A stretch of DNA of 18,513 nucleotides from CAYQFQ01 sp964539415 (GCA_964539415.1 CAZIID010000008.1:1-18513), one strand, 5' to 3'; positions 1-6,108 are shown, counted from the stretch's first letter. The notes: a model not told the origin generated them from the letters alone. A program made the numbers and translations.

Positions 1-1240
1 ATGCAATAACATCATCACGTCTGTTATCGGCATAGTCCAGATCAATATCGTGAGCGGAAGGTCTTTCTGGGTTTAAGAATCTTTCAAATGGAAGTTTATA
101 TTCTAGTGGGTCAACGTTAGTGATTTTTGTAACGTAAGTTACAAGTGATCCAGCAACAGACCCTCTGATGTTTGTATAAATACCGTTTTCGTGTGCGAAA
201 CGTAAAAGGTCAGACACAACAAGAAAATATTGTGGGTAACCTTTATCTTTTATAACTTTCAATTCATACTCTAGTCTATCTATAACCTCCTTGCTATGTG
301 GAAGTCCTCTTTTGTCAATTCCTTCATACGCAAGTTTCTTTAATTCATCATCGTATGACAAACCGCTTTCAACTATATAAGTTGGGAATTTCCATTTAGC
401 AAGTTCAATATCAAATTTACACATGTCTGCAATTTTTTCATTGTTTGCTAAAGCCTCTGGAGCGTCTTTGAAATATTCATTTGCCTTTTCCTGTGAAATA
501 AAAGAAAAGTCTTCTTCCTCGTCATCTTCGGAATTTTTTTCTGAAAAATCAGAATGACTATTAACCTGTAAGAGGGTATCACGAGCTTTTCTATCTTCTG
601 GTTTTAGATAATAGACATCATGGCAGGCAACGAGATTGGTATTTGTTTCTTTACCAACTCTAATTATTTCATCTTTTAGAAAAGCTTGTCCTTCTATTTC
701 TGGATGGTTTGTAATTTCCAAAAAGAAATTGTCTTGGCCGTAAATTTCTTTAAACCATTTTAATGTCGAATTTATTTTTTCGGTATCTTTGAGTTTAATT
801 GCGTTACTCAATTGCCCACTAAACTGAGGCATAATACAAACAAGTCCTTCTTTGTATTTTTCTATAAGTTCACGGTCTATTCTTGGTTTATAATAAAAAC
901 CTTCTAGGTGTGAAAAAGTTACAAGCTTAATGAGATTTTTATAGCCAATCTCATCTTTTGCTAAAAGAACAAGCCTGGTCCTTCTTGAGTCCACTCCTCC
1001 AACTTTGTCATTTCTTGTTCTTGCAGAAACATAAAAATCCACACCAATTATCGGTTTGATCTCATTTTTCTTGCAAGCTTTTAGAAATTCAATAGCACCA
1101 TAAAGATTACCATTGTCAGTCAGGGCAAGGGAAGTCATGCCATCTTTTTTGGCAGCTTTAACAAGATCTGGTATTTGTGGTAAGGCAGACAAAAGGGAAT
1201 AATGTGAATGTGTATGTAGGTGTGTAAATTTATATGCCAT
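1..1240 (-). CDS. dnaE: DNA polymerase III subunit alpha, N-terminal part (cut by window edge)
   Basis: Replicative polymerase subunit that extends DNA in the replisome. About 413 codons are present, covering the start but not the C-terminal part, which lies beyond base 1. Translation from the ATG at 1240 gives the PHP-domain opening HLHTHSHYSLL, then LALTDNGNLYGAIEF, KPIIGVDFYVSARTR, LVLLAKDEIGYKNLIKL, HLEGFYYKPRID and HDVYYLKPEDRKARDTLL. The polymerase start follows, with RGSVAGSLVTY and ending near DIDLDYADNRRDDVI, which includes catalytic-palm aspartates. Several PHP metal-ligand positions differ from the usual TDHG, GCE and NDVHYL, so the PHP site may be weakened. It is transcribed away from the IS200-like element. 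The start codon lies 8 nt after a TATAAT box, with no visible Shine-Dalgarno sequence. Identity is very secure. Confidence 0.96.
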   Translation of the reverse strand, partial: MAYKFTHLHTHSHYSLLSALPQIPDLVKAAKKDGMTSLALTDNGNLYGAIEFLKACKKNEIKPIIGVDFYVSARTRNDKVGGVDSRRTRLVLLAKDEIGYKNLIKLVTFSHLEGFYYKPRIDRELIEKYKEGLVCIMPQFSGQLSNAIKLKDTEKINSTLKWFKEIYGQDNFFLEITNHPEIEGQAFLKDEIIRVGKETNTNLVACHDVYYLKPEDRKARDTLLQVNSHSDFSEKNSEDDEEEDFSFISQEKANEYFKDAPEALANNEKIADMCKFDIELAKWKFPTYIVESGLSYDDELKKLAYEGIDKRGLPHSKEVIDRLEYELKVIKDKGYPQYFLVVSDLLRFAHENGIYTNIRGSVAGSLVTYVTKITNVDPLEYKLPFERFLNPERPSAHDIDLDYADNRRDDVIA

Positions 1241-1248
1241 TAAAGTCT

Positions 1249-1254
1249 ATTATA
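1249..1254 (-). promoter_or_regulatory. -10 box of dnaE
   Basis: The minus strand reads TATAAT here, ending 8 nt before the dnaE ATG at 1240. No convincing -35 was found. The spacing predicts a 5' leader of about 0-3 nt. Confidence 0.6.
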
Positions 1255-1304
1255 CTAGTAAATTTTAAAAACAAGAATTGACACGATACCCAAGTAATTT
1301 TATT

Positions 1305-1333
1305 AATTTACCAAGGTCCAACCTTGGTAAATT
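1305..1333. repeat. Left-end palindrome of the IS200-like element
   Basis: Arms 1305-1317 and 1321-1333 are perfect complements (13 bp) with a 3-nt CCA loop. The palindrome sits just upstream of the transposase promoter. Confidence 0.85.
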
Positions 1334-1340
1334 TAAAGTA

Positions 1341-1349
1341 TGTTATAAT
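1341..1349 (+). promoter_or_regulatory. Extended -10 promoter of the transposase gene
   Basis: The sequence TGTTATAAT is an extended -10 (TGn followed by TATAAT at 1344-1349). It ends 6 nt before the ATG at 1356. This makes that ATG the probable +1, and rules out the ATG at 1350 and the upstream TTG as starts. Confidence 0.6.
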
Positions 1350-1355
1350 ATGTTT

Positions 1356-2048
1356 ATGAATAGAAAAATAGTTTTCTCAGAAGGTGAATTTTATCATCTG
1401 TATGGGCGTGGAGTAGAAAAAAGAAAAATATTTTTAGATGCAAATGATTACAAAAGGTTTATCTCTCTTTTATACTATTGTAATAATTCTGATACTGTTG
1501 TGATTAGAGATGTTATTAAAAAAGATTCATTATTTGATTCTTATATTTTAGATAGAGACACCATTATTAATATTGGGGCTTATTGTCTGATGTCTAATCA
1601 TTTTCATATCTTAGTAAAAGAGAAAACAGATAAGGGTATAAGTAAATTCATGCAGAAATTATTAACTGCCTATACTATGTATTTTAATAAAAAATACGAA
1701 AGAGTTGGGCCGTTGTTCTGTGGGAAGTTTCAAGCACAACATGCAGATAGTGACGAGTATTTAAAATATCTTTATTCTTATATTCATTTAAATCCGCTTA
1801 AGATTTTTCAATCTTCATGGAAAGATATTGGTATTAACAATACAAAAAAAGCAGAATCTTTTTTGTGTAATTATAAGTATTCCAGTTATATAGATTATAT
1901 AGGGACAAAGAGAGGGGAGAACAATATATTAGATAATAAAGTTTTTCCCGAATATTTTGAAAGTTGTGATTTTTATAAAACAGTGGAAGATGCCATGGAA
2001 TATTATAACACATACCATCCAATACCAAGGTTGGACTTTGGCAAGTAA
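1356..2048 (+). CDS. IS200-like (Y1, HUH) transposase, REP-associated type
   Basis: Single-strand DNA transposase of the Y1_Tnp/RAYT group, 230 residues from the chosen start. The sequence opens with FYHLYGRGVEKRKIF, typical of this family. The HUH motif is in MSNHFHILVKE, and the likely nucleophilic tyrosine lies in the helix LLTAYTMYFNKKY that follows, before VGPLFCGKFQA. A longer reading frame begins at a TTG at 1278, but that start lies upstream of the left palindrome and of the -10 box. The ATG at 1356 is 6 nt after TATAAT, which fits a leaderless mRNA. The last nine residues (PIPRLDFGK) and the stop come from DNA overlapping the right-end palindrome. The frame is intact, so the element may be active. 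Confidence 0.88.
   Translation: MNRKIVFSEGEFYHLYGRGVEKRKIFLDANDYKRFISLLYYCNNSDTVVIRDVIKKDSLFDSYILDRDTIINIGAYCLMSNHFHILVKEKTDKGISKFMQKLLTAYTMYFNKKYERVGPLFCGKFQAQHADSDEYLKYLYSYIHLNPLKIFQSSWKDIGINNTKKAESFLCNYKYSSYIDYIGTKRGENNILDNKVFPEYFESCDFYKTVEDAMEYYNTYHPIPRLDFGK
2023..2043. repeat. Right-end palindrome of the IS200-like element
   Basis: Arms 2023-2031 and 2035-2043 surround a TGG loop, with one G-T wobble and one A-C mismatch. Its core is the inverted copy of the left-end core. It lies inside the last codons of the transposase gene. Confidence 0.75.
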
Positions 2049-2049
2049 G

Positions 2050-2058
2050 TTATCCACA
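2050..2058 (+). other. Consensus DnaA-box-like nonamer
   Basis: TTATCCACA matches the classical DnaA-box consensus exactly and lies 9 bp before an 11-unit AT dinucleotide run. Only one box was noticed and dnaA/dnaN are absent, so an origin is not supported. Confidence 0.25.
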
Positions 2059-2067
2059 CTTCATTTG

Positions 2068-2089
2068 ATATATATATATATATATATAT
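2068..2089. repeat. AT dinucleotide repeat (11 units)
   Basis: Uninterrupted alternating AT for 22 bp, between the IS200-like element and the promoter of the Lcl-type gene. It is easily melted DNA and could be length-variable, possibly tuning the adjacent promoter. Confidence 0.85.
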
Positions 2090-2092
2090 TGT

Positions 2093-2098
2093 TATAAT
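2093..2098 (+). promoter_or_regulatory. -10 box of the Lcl-type gene
   Basis: TATAAT just after the AT run. It gives a leader of about 25 nt to the ATG at 2129. No Shine-Dalgarno sequence is seen. Confidence 0.45.
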
Positions 2099-2128
2099 AC
2101 ATATATTATTTAAATAACTAATAGATCA

Positions 2129-2866
2129 ATGAACAAATTTAAAATTATACTTTCATATACTCTCGGAGCTCTCCTCGTCTTTTCTTTCGTAGCGCTAGCA
2201 GGAACTCTTACACCAGGAGGTAGCACTTCTACTGCCACAATGGTTACTCTCTCTGACATATACTCCAAAATACAAAACATAAACTATTCAGCCACATCTT
2301 CAGACCACACTGTATCAACTACATCATCACCTACAGGAACATTCTCTACTCTAGCTGAAATATATGATGCATTAGACGACCTAACATACACAGCATCTAA
2401 TATTGCAACTGGTACTTCTATTATGGGTATAACAGGAAATATCTCAGTACCACCAGTAGACAAAGTAGAAGATGGGTACTTCTATGGTCCTAATAATACT
2501 CTTGAGGGAACTTTGCCTGCAGGAGGTGCTACGCTTGAATGGACTGCTGATTTAGGATTTGGTGATACCTACGAGAATGCTGTTTATTTAGCGTCACACC
2601 TTGAGGCTGATGGCGTGACTGTTTCTGAAACTGTGCAAAATATTTGGAGAATACCAACTATTGCAGAATTATATAAAGCATTTGGGGATACTTATTTTCC
2701 CGGTGGGACTGGGTTGCCCGGTGGCTTTGTTGGTGATGGTTTCTATTGGTCATCAACTCCTCAACTACCTAACTGGCAATGGGTTTGTGGAAATTTAAGC
2801 GGTGTTATAAATTGTACTTATGACTTTCCTATTGCTGGGTATGCTTTAAGATGTGTAAAAATATAA
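2129..2866 (+). CDS. Secreted Lcl/DUF1566-type protein with two short internal repeats
   Basis: A 245-residue exported protein of unknown role. Residues 1-24 form a signal peptide or membrane anchor: MNKFK, then a hydrophobic run ending VALAG. Two related segments follow, TLSDIYSKIQNINYS (39-53) and TLAEIYDALDDLTYT (74-88), in a Ser/Thr-rich linker. The C-terminal part (about 135-245) resembles Lcl/DUF1566 domains: NIWRIPTIAELYKAF (171-185), a Gly-rich turn, GFYWSST (204-210) and the ending ALRCVKI. Three cysteines (220, 229, 242) could form disulfides outside the cell. Such proteins are common in Patescibacteria and are presumed cell-surface or adhesive, but no ligand is known. The gene has its own promoter and terminator. 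Its 5' half uses more C-ending codons than neighbouring genes. Confidence 0.75.
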   Translation: MNKFKIILSYTLGALLVFSFVALAGTLTPGGSTSTATMVTLSDIYSKIQNINYSATSSDHTVSTTSSPTGTFSTLAEIYDALDDLTYTASNIATGTSIMGITGNISVPPVDKVEDGYFYGPNNTLEGTLPAGGATLEWTADLGFGDTYENAVYLASHLEADGVTVSETVQNIWRIPTIAELYKAFGDTYFPGGTGLPGGFVGDGFYWSSTPQLPNWQWVCGNLSGVINCTYDFPIAGYALRCVKI

Positions 2867-2883
2867 GATAAATTTATATACAT

Positions 2884-2917
2884 AAAAAAGCACCCTTGCG
2901 TGGAGGGTGCTTTTTTT
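2884..2917 (+). terminator. Rho-independent terminator after the Lcl-type gene
   Basis: Stem GCACCCT (2890-2896) pairs with AGGGTGC (2904-2910), is preceded by an A-run and followed by seven T, so the stem can extend further. Confidence 0.9.
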
Positions 2918-2959
2918 ATGTAAAATATACTACGCCCAATAATATATTTATTGTTTTAT

Positions 2960-3019
2960 GCCCGCAAGATAAATAATTGAGTCAATATCTACAAACGGGC
3001 CGGGGCAGATTTTGTCTGC
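2960..3019. other. Pair of hairpins in the gap before rnhB
   Basis: GCCCG (2960-2964) can pair with CGGGC (2996-3000), and AGATA (2967-2971) with TATCT (2986-2990), giving one two-part hairpin. GCAGA (3005-3009) and TCTGC (3015-3019) form a second. They are not followed by a T-run. The 2918-3082 gap holds nothing else recognisable apart from the rnhB -10 box. Confidence 0.35.
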
Positions 3020-3070
3020 TCTGATTTCATTAGTCGACTTATATTTGATGTTATTTTTACCAAAATATCT

Positions 3071-3076
3071 TATACT
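3071..3076 (+). promoter_or_regulatory. -10 box of rnhB
   Basis: TATACT ends 6 nt before the GTG start at 3083, predicting a leaderless message. Confidence 0.5.
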
Positions 3077-3082
3077 TGAATT

Positions 3083-3667
3083 GTGAAATCAAAAATTGTT
3101 GGAATTGATGAAGTTGGTAGGGGTCCACTTGCTGGACCTGTTGCTGTTTGTGCATTTTCTATGCCAGTTGATTTTGATGATTCTATATTTGGCAAGCTCC
3201 GTGATTCAAAAAAACTTTCAGCTAAAAAGAGGGAACAGATTTTTGCTCAAGTGGAAAAGTTGAAAGTTGACGGGGTTGTTAACTATTCTGTTTGTTATGC
3301 ATCTGCCAATGAAATAGATGGTATTGGTATAAGTATTTGTATCAAGAAGTGTTTAGAGGAAGCATTGAGAAATATAGAAGCTGACCCTAAAGAGTGCAAG
3401 GTTCTTTTGGATGGTGGACTTTATGCACCTAAAGAATTTGAGCAGGAAACTATTATAAAAGGAGATGAAAAAGAAAGAGTAATTGCTTTGGCCTCTATAG
3501 TAGCAAAAGTTAGTAGAGATAAAATCATGATAGACTTGGCAAAAGAATATAAGGAATATGGTTTTGAAAAACATAAAGGGTATGGAACGAAGGCTCATAT
3601 GGAGGCTATAAAAAAGTATGGAATGTGTATTGAACATAGAAGAACGTTTTGTCACCTGCACAGTTAA
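3083..3667 (+). CDS. rnhB: Ribonuclease HII
   Basis: Cleaves the RNA strand of RNA-DNA hybrids and starts removal of misincorporated ribonucleotides in the cytoplasm. The 194-residue length fits the family. Catalytic acids are visible: D9 and E10 in GIDEVGRGPLAGPV, D110 in LLDGGLYAP and D146 in ALASIVAKVSRDKIM. The C-terminal signature HKGYGTKAHMEAIKKYG and EHRRTF is also present. The GTG start is preferred because it directly opens the conserved KIVGIDEVGRG sequence and lies 6 nt after a -10 box. The TAA stop overlaps an AT-rich 20-bp sequence (3663-3682) also found at the left end of the GIY-YIG cassette, suggesting that the gene's 3' edge was touched by that element family. Confidence 0.96.
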   Translation: MKSKIVGIDEVGRGPLAGPVAVCAFSMPVDFDDSIFGKLRDSKKLSAKKREQIFAQVEKLKVDGVVNYSVCYASANEIDGIGISICIKKCLEEALRNIEADPKECKVLLDGGLYAPKEFEQETIIKGDEKERVIALASIVAKVSRDKIMIDLAKEYKEYGFEKHKGYGTKAHMEAIKKYGMCIEHRRTFCHLHS

Positions 3668-3682
3668 ATAATTTTAAATTTT
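3663..3682 (+). repeat. Copy of the GIY-YIG cassette left-end inner sequence
   Basis: Twenty consecutive bases here are identical, in the same orientation, to 17868-17887, directly inside the left arm of the GIY-YIG cassette. The copy overlaps the rnhB stop codon and lies 17 bp before the palindromic element at 3700. The AT-rich composition raises the chance-match risk, but co-location with a related element argues for common origin. Confidence 0.55.
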
Positions 3683-3699
3683 TAAAAATTCAACAAAAG

Positions 3700-3772
3700 G
3701 CAAATTTACCCTGTTAAATTCCCGCCTTGCGAGATCTGTCAAGTTGGCAGATATTTAACAGGGTTAATTTGC
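3700..3772. repeat. 73-nt noncoding palindromic element sharing ends with the GIY-YIG cassette
   Basis: Outer arms 3700-3719 and 3753-3772 pair at 19 of 20 positions (T3707 opposes T3765). Inside, 3721-3733 forms a CTT-loop hairpin and 3734-3752 a second hairpin (ATCTGTCAA against TTGGCAGAT with one G-T pair). Only T3720 is left between the stems, so the whole folds as a compact three-way junction. The arm sequence CCCTGTTAAAT with flanks recurs at both ends of the GIY-YIG cassette (17860-18153), in reverse orientation. It is probably a nonautonomous mobile or REP-like unit. It separates rnhB from rpmF. Confidence 0.75.
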
Positions 3773-3794
3773 ATTAAAGAAAGAAATAGTGTAG

Positions 3795-3800
3795 TATATA
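3795..3800 (+). promoter_or_regulatory. Probable -10 box of rpmF
   Basis: TATATA ends 7 nt before the ATG at 3808. It is a weaker match than the other -10 boxes here but has the same spacing. Confidence 0.4.
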
Positions 3801-3807
3801 CGACATT

Positions 3808-4038
3808 ATGGTAGTACGAATGAGACATACAAGATCCCAGAGGGGAAAAGTTAGATCACATCATTTTCTAAAAAATGTTGGTTCTACGAAATGCCCAGAT
3901 TGTGGATCAGCTTGTTTAAGACATACAGCATGTAGCAATTGTGGTAAATACAAAGGCAGAGTTGTTATTGACATTGAAGCCAAAGCAGTCAAAAAAGCCA
4001 AAAAAGCAAAGAAAGCCGGAAAAGAGGAAACAAAATAA
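3808..4038 (+). CDS. rpmF: 50S ribosomal protein L32
   Basis: Small zinc-ribbon protein of the large ribosomal subunit. Its 76 residues begin MVVRMRHTRSQRGKVRSHHFLK, close to the standard L32 opening. Two Cys-x2-Cys pairs in CPDCGSACLRHTACSNCG supply a four-cysteine zinc site. The end is a lysine-rich tail (KKAKKAKKAGKEETK) beyond the ribbon. The ATG at 3808 gives the canonical N-terminus. The gene is followed after 81 nt by nusB-NUDIX and may be cotranscribed with it. A weak AAGGT/ACCTT hairpin overlaps the stop but has no clean T-run. Confidence 0.95.
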   Translation: MVVRMRHTRSQRGKVRSHHFLKNVGSTKCPDCGSACLRHTACSNCGKYKGRVVIDIEAKAVKKAKKAKKAGKEETK

Positions 4039-4119
4039 GGTCCGGTAGTTTTTACCTTTTATTAGTTCTTTAATGAGTTTCTAGAAAAAAAGAAACTTAA
4101 GACAAACCTAAAAAGTTTT

Positions 4120-5028
4120 ATGTCAAATAGGCACCTTGCTAGATCAATAGTTCTCCAAACCGCTTTTGAGTGGGATTTCAGAAATCTAACTAGAGAGCAA
4201 ACTTTAGAATCACTTAAGAGGATAAATCTTGAGTTCGGTAATAACGAAACTGATGTTCCTTTTATGGAAAATCTATTGAAAGGCGTTTTGGATAAACAGT
4301 CCGATTTGGACAATATTATTTCTAAGGCAGCTCCTGATTGGCCACTGGAAAAAATTTCAGCGGTTGATAGAAATATTTTAAGAGTAGGCTTGTATGAGCT
4401 TTTGTTTTCTGATAGATCAGAAGTTCCTGCAAAAGTTGCTATTAATGAAGCGATTGAGCTTGCTAAGAGTTATAGTGGAGAAAAAAGCGGAAGCTTCATA
4501 AATGGAGTTTTGGGTACTATTTACAAAGAACTTGGCGAACCAGGAAAAGAGGAAACTTCAAAAAAGAAAAATAAAATTGCAGATATTCCTTTTGAAGATA
4601 TGCCTATAAAAAGACTTTCTGGTGCGGTGGTATATGCAAGACAAGGTGATGATATATATCTTGCTTTTGTGCATGATGTGTTTGGAAGATGGACGCTAAC
4701 AAAAGGTAAACTTGAGGAAAAAGAGACTATGCAAGAATGTGTAGTTAGAGAAGTTAAAGAAGAGATGGGTATTGACGTACTAGTAGAAGATGAGCTCTTA
4801 AATAATGAATATGTTGCTAATCATCCAGAAGAAGGTAAGATAAGGAAAAATGTTACGTACTTTCTAGCAAAGTGTCCTGAAATGAAGGATCTTTCACTTG
4901 GTAAAAGCGGAGGACTTGATGATACAAAATGGTTTAAACTTCAAGATATTGAAAGTTTGAATTTTTATAATGATATTTTGCCTATAATTACGAAAGCGAT
5001 AACAATTTTGTCAGAAAAAGTAAGTTAA
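4120..5028 (+). CDS. NusB antitermination factor fused to a NUDIX hydrolase domain
   Basis: Two-domain protein of 302 residues. Residues 1-140 are NusB: HLARSIVLQTAFEWD, then APDWPLEKISAVDRNILRVGLYEL, VAINEAIELAKSY and SFINGVLGTIYKEL. NusB binds boxA RNA with S10 in antitermination complexes. A lysine-rich linker (about 141-160) joins a NUDIX domain (about 165-302). Its Nudix box is complete: G196, E202, R210-E211, E214-E215 and G217-I218. NUDIX enzymes hydrolyse nucleoside diphosphate-linked compounds; the substrate here is unknown. The join is in one uninterrupted frame, so it is not an obvious assembly artefact. A TAA stop lies 4 nt before rnc, indicating an operon. The leader 4039-4119 holds a hairpin (4076-4082 with 4091-4097) and no clear -10 box. 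Confidence 0.9.
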   Translation: MSNRHLARSIVLQTAFEWDFRNLTREQTLESLKRINLEFGNNETDVPFMENLLKGVLDKQSDLDNIISKAAPDWPLEKISAVDRNILRVGLYELLFSDRSEVPAKVAINEAIELAKSYSGEKSGSFINGVLGTIYKELGEPGKEETSKKKNKIADIPFEDMPIKRLSGAVVYARQGDDIYLAFVHDVFGRWTLTKGKLEEKETMQECVVREVKEEMGIDVLVEDELLNNEYVANHPEEGKIRKNVTYFLAKCPEMKDLSLGKSGGLDDTKWFKLQDIESLNFYNDILPIITKAITILSEKVS

Positions 5029-5032
5029 TCAA

Positions 5033-5719
5033 ATGATAGATTTTTCAAGTTTTGAGAAAACAATAGGAATAAGTTTTAAAGACCCAGCTCTGTTGAGACT
5101 GGCTTTTACTCATAGGTCATATTTAAATGAACACAGAGACACAGTTATGTCTCATAATGAGAGACTTGAGTTTCTTGGTGATGCAGTTCTTGAACTTATT
5201 GTTACAGAACATTTATTCGCAAAATTTCCAGATCAAACTGAAGGGTCACTAACCTTGCTCCGTTCAGCTCTTGTAAAAGCAGAAACTTTGTCTGATGCTG
5301 CTTCAAAAATGGGTATGAATGATTATTTGCTCTTATCTAAAGGTGAAGCAAAAGACAACGGTAGAGCAAGACAGATAATTCTTGCAAATACTATTGAGGC
5401 TCTTATTGGGGCTATATTTCTTGACCAAGGATATGAAGTTACAAAATATTTTATTTCAAGACACATTTTTTATCTCATAGACCAAATTGTTTCTGAAGAA
5501 GGTTGGATAGATGCTAAGAGTAAATTTCAAGAAAAAGCACAAGATGAAATGGGAATCACTCCGTCTTATAAAACTATTAAAGAAGAAGGTCCAGATCATG
5601 ATAAAGAGTTTACAGTTGGGGTGTATTTAGATAATAATCTAATTGCAGAAGGAAGCGGAAAATCAAAGCAAGAAGCCGAACAAGAAGCTGCAAAGAAAGC
5701 GCTTGAAATAAAGAAATAA
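5033..5719 (+). CDS. rnc: Ribonuclease III
   Basis: Endonuclease that cuts double-stranded RNA in rRNA and mRNA processing. At 228 residues it has the usual layout: an RNase III domain (about 5-150) and a dsRNA-binding domain (about 158-227, ending EGSGKSKQEAEQEAAKKALEI). The signature HNERLEFLGDAVLEL supplies E43 and D50. The second catalytic pair, usually D and E in ADTxEA, reads ANTIEA, with N119 in place of the aspartate and E122 kept. The start is 4 nt after the nusB-NUDIX stop and the next gene begins 4 nt after its own, so translational coupling is likely. There is no Shine-Dalgarno sequence. Confidence 0.95.
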   Translation: MIDFSSFEKTIGISFKDPALLRLAFTHRSYLNEHRDTVMSHNERLEFLGDAVLELIVTEHLFAKFPDQTEGSLTLLRSALVKAETLSDAASKMGMNDYLLLSKGEAKDNGRARQIILANTIEALIGAIFLDQGYEVTKYFISRHIFYLIDQIVSEEGWIDAKSKFQEKAQDEMGITPSYKTIKEEGPDHDKEFTVGVYLDNNLIAEGSGKSKQEAEQEAAKKALEIKK

Positions 5720-5723
5720 AATT

Positions 5724-6068
5724 ATGGAAGGATTTCCTAAACAAGAAAAAAAATTTGAAATTATTGAGAACTCACCTGAGTCAGAATATCTTTTGTCTTT
5801 GAATAGAGCGATGGATTCTCTTTTTGAATACGCTGATTCTAAATCTAAAGAAGAAGCCAAAAAAATACTAGGAGATTATGTAAAGGCTAGAACAGAATTT
5901 GAAATTCAATTGGAAGAACGAGGTGTGTCTGGGGAAAAATATTATCTTTGGCACATACTTGTCGGAGGTACACCAGACGGTAGAATTGAGAGTTTCGATA
6001 CTACAGATGAAATATTTAAGAATTTTTTCCAAGAGAATTTATTTTTAAAACTTGAAAAAGGGCAATAG
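5724..6068 (+). CDS. Small acidic protein of unknown function
   Basis: A 114-residue soluble protein, not recognised. It is rich in Glu and Lys. A probable helical region (about 20-65, including SLNRAMDSLFEYADSKSKEE) precedes a short segment YYLWHILVGGTPDGRIESFD with beta-strand character. It has no signal peptide or membrane segment. It is the last gene of the nusB-rnc unit, starting 4 nt after rnc, and its stop codon is built into the terminator hairpin. The position suggests a housekeeping role linked to RNA processing, but that is only context. Confidence 0.7.
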   Translation: MEGFPKQEKKFEIIENSPESEYLLSLNRAMDSLFEYADSKSKEEAKKILGDYVKARTEFEIQLEERGVSGEKYYLWHILVGGTPDGRIESFDTTDEIFKNFFQENLFLKLEKGQ

Positions 6069-6077
6069 CCCTTTTTT
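6055..6077 (+). terminator. Terminator overlapping the stop of the small unknown gene
   Basis: AAAAAGGGC (6055-6063), an AATA loop and GCCCTTTTTT (6068-6077) form an intrinsic terminator. The gene's TAG stop (6066-6068) lies in the loop and first stem base. Confidence 0.9.
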
Positions 6078-6091
6078 CGTAGACACTAATT

Positions 6092-6100
6092 TGATAGAAT
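6092..6100 (+). promoter_or_regulatory. Extended -10 promoter of smc
   Basis: TGATAGAAT is a TGn-extended -10 ending 8 nt before the smc ATG. There is no clear -35 and no Shine-Dalgarno sequence. Confidence 0.55.
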
Positions 6101-6108
6101 ACTAACTA

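Larger units (their letters stand above)
1305..2043 (+). mobile_element. IS200-like/RAYT element bounded by inverted palindromes
   Basis: A single HUH-transposase gene lies between two palindromic ends. The left end (1305-1333) has 13-bp perfect arms around a CCA loop. The right end (2023-2043) has 9-bp arms around a TGG loop. The 17-bp core CCAAGGTCCAACCTTGG of the left end matches the reverse complement of the right end with one difference, so the ends form inverted copies. IS200/IS605 elements and RAYT genes with REP sequences are known for subterminal hairpins recognised by the transposase. Exact cleavage sites cannot be read from one copy. Confidence 0.7.

Noticed and set aside
1278..1355. 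Upstream TTG start for the transposase
   Set aside because: It lies before the left palindrome and the -10 box; the translated extension has no family similarity and the ATG at 1356 opens the conserved region.
2050..2098. Replication origin
   Set aside because: Only one DnaA box and no dnaA/dnaN or box cluster.
3700..3772. tRNA or terminator
   Set aside because: The branched fold lacks tRNA sequence landmarks (T-loop, acceptor end), and no T-run follows the stem.
4062..4313. Minus-strand frame opposite nusB
   Set aside because: Shadow of the well-supported NusB coding sequence.
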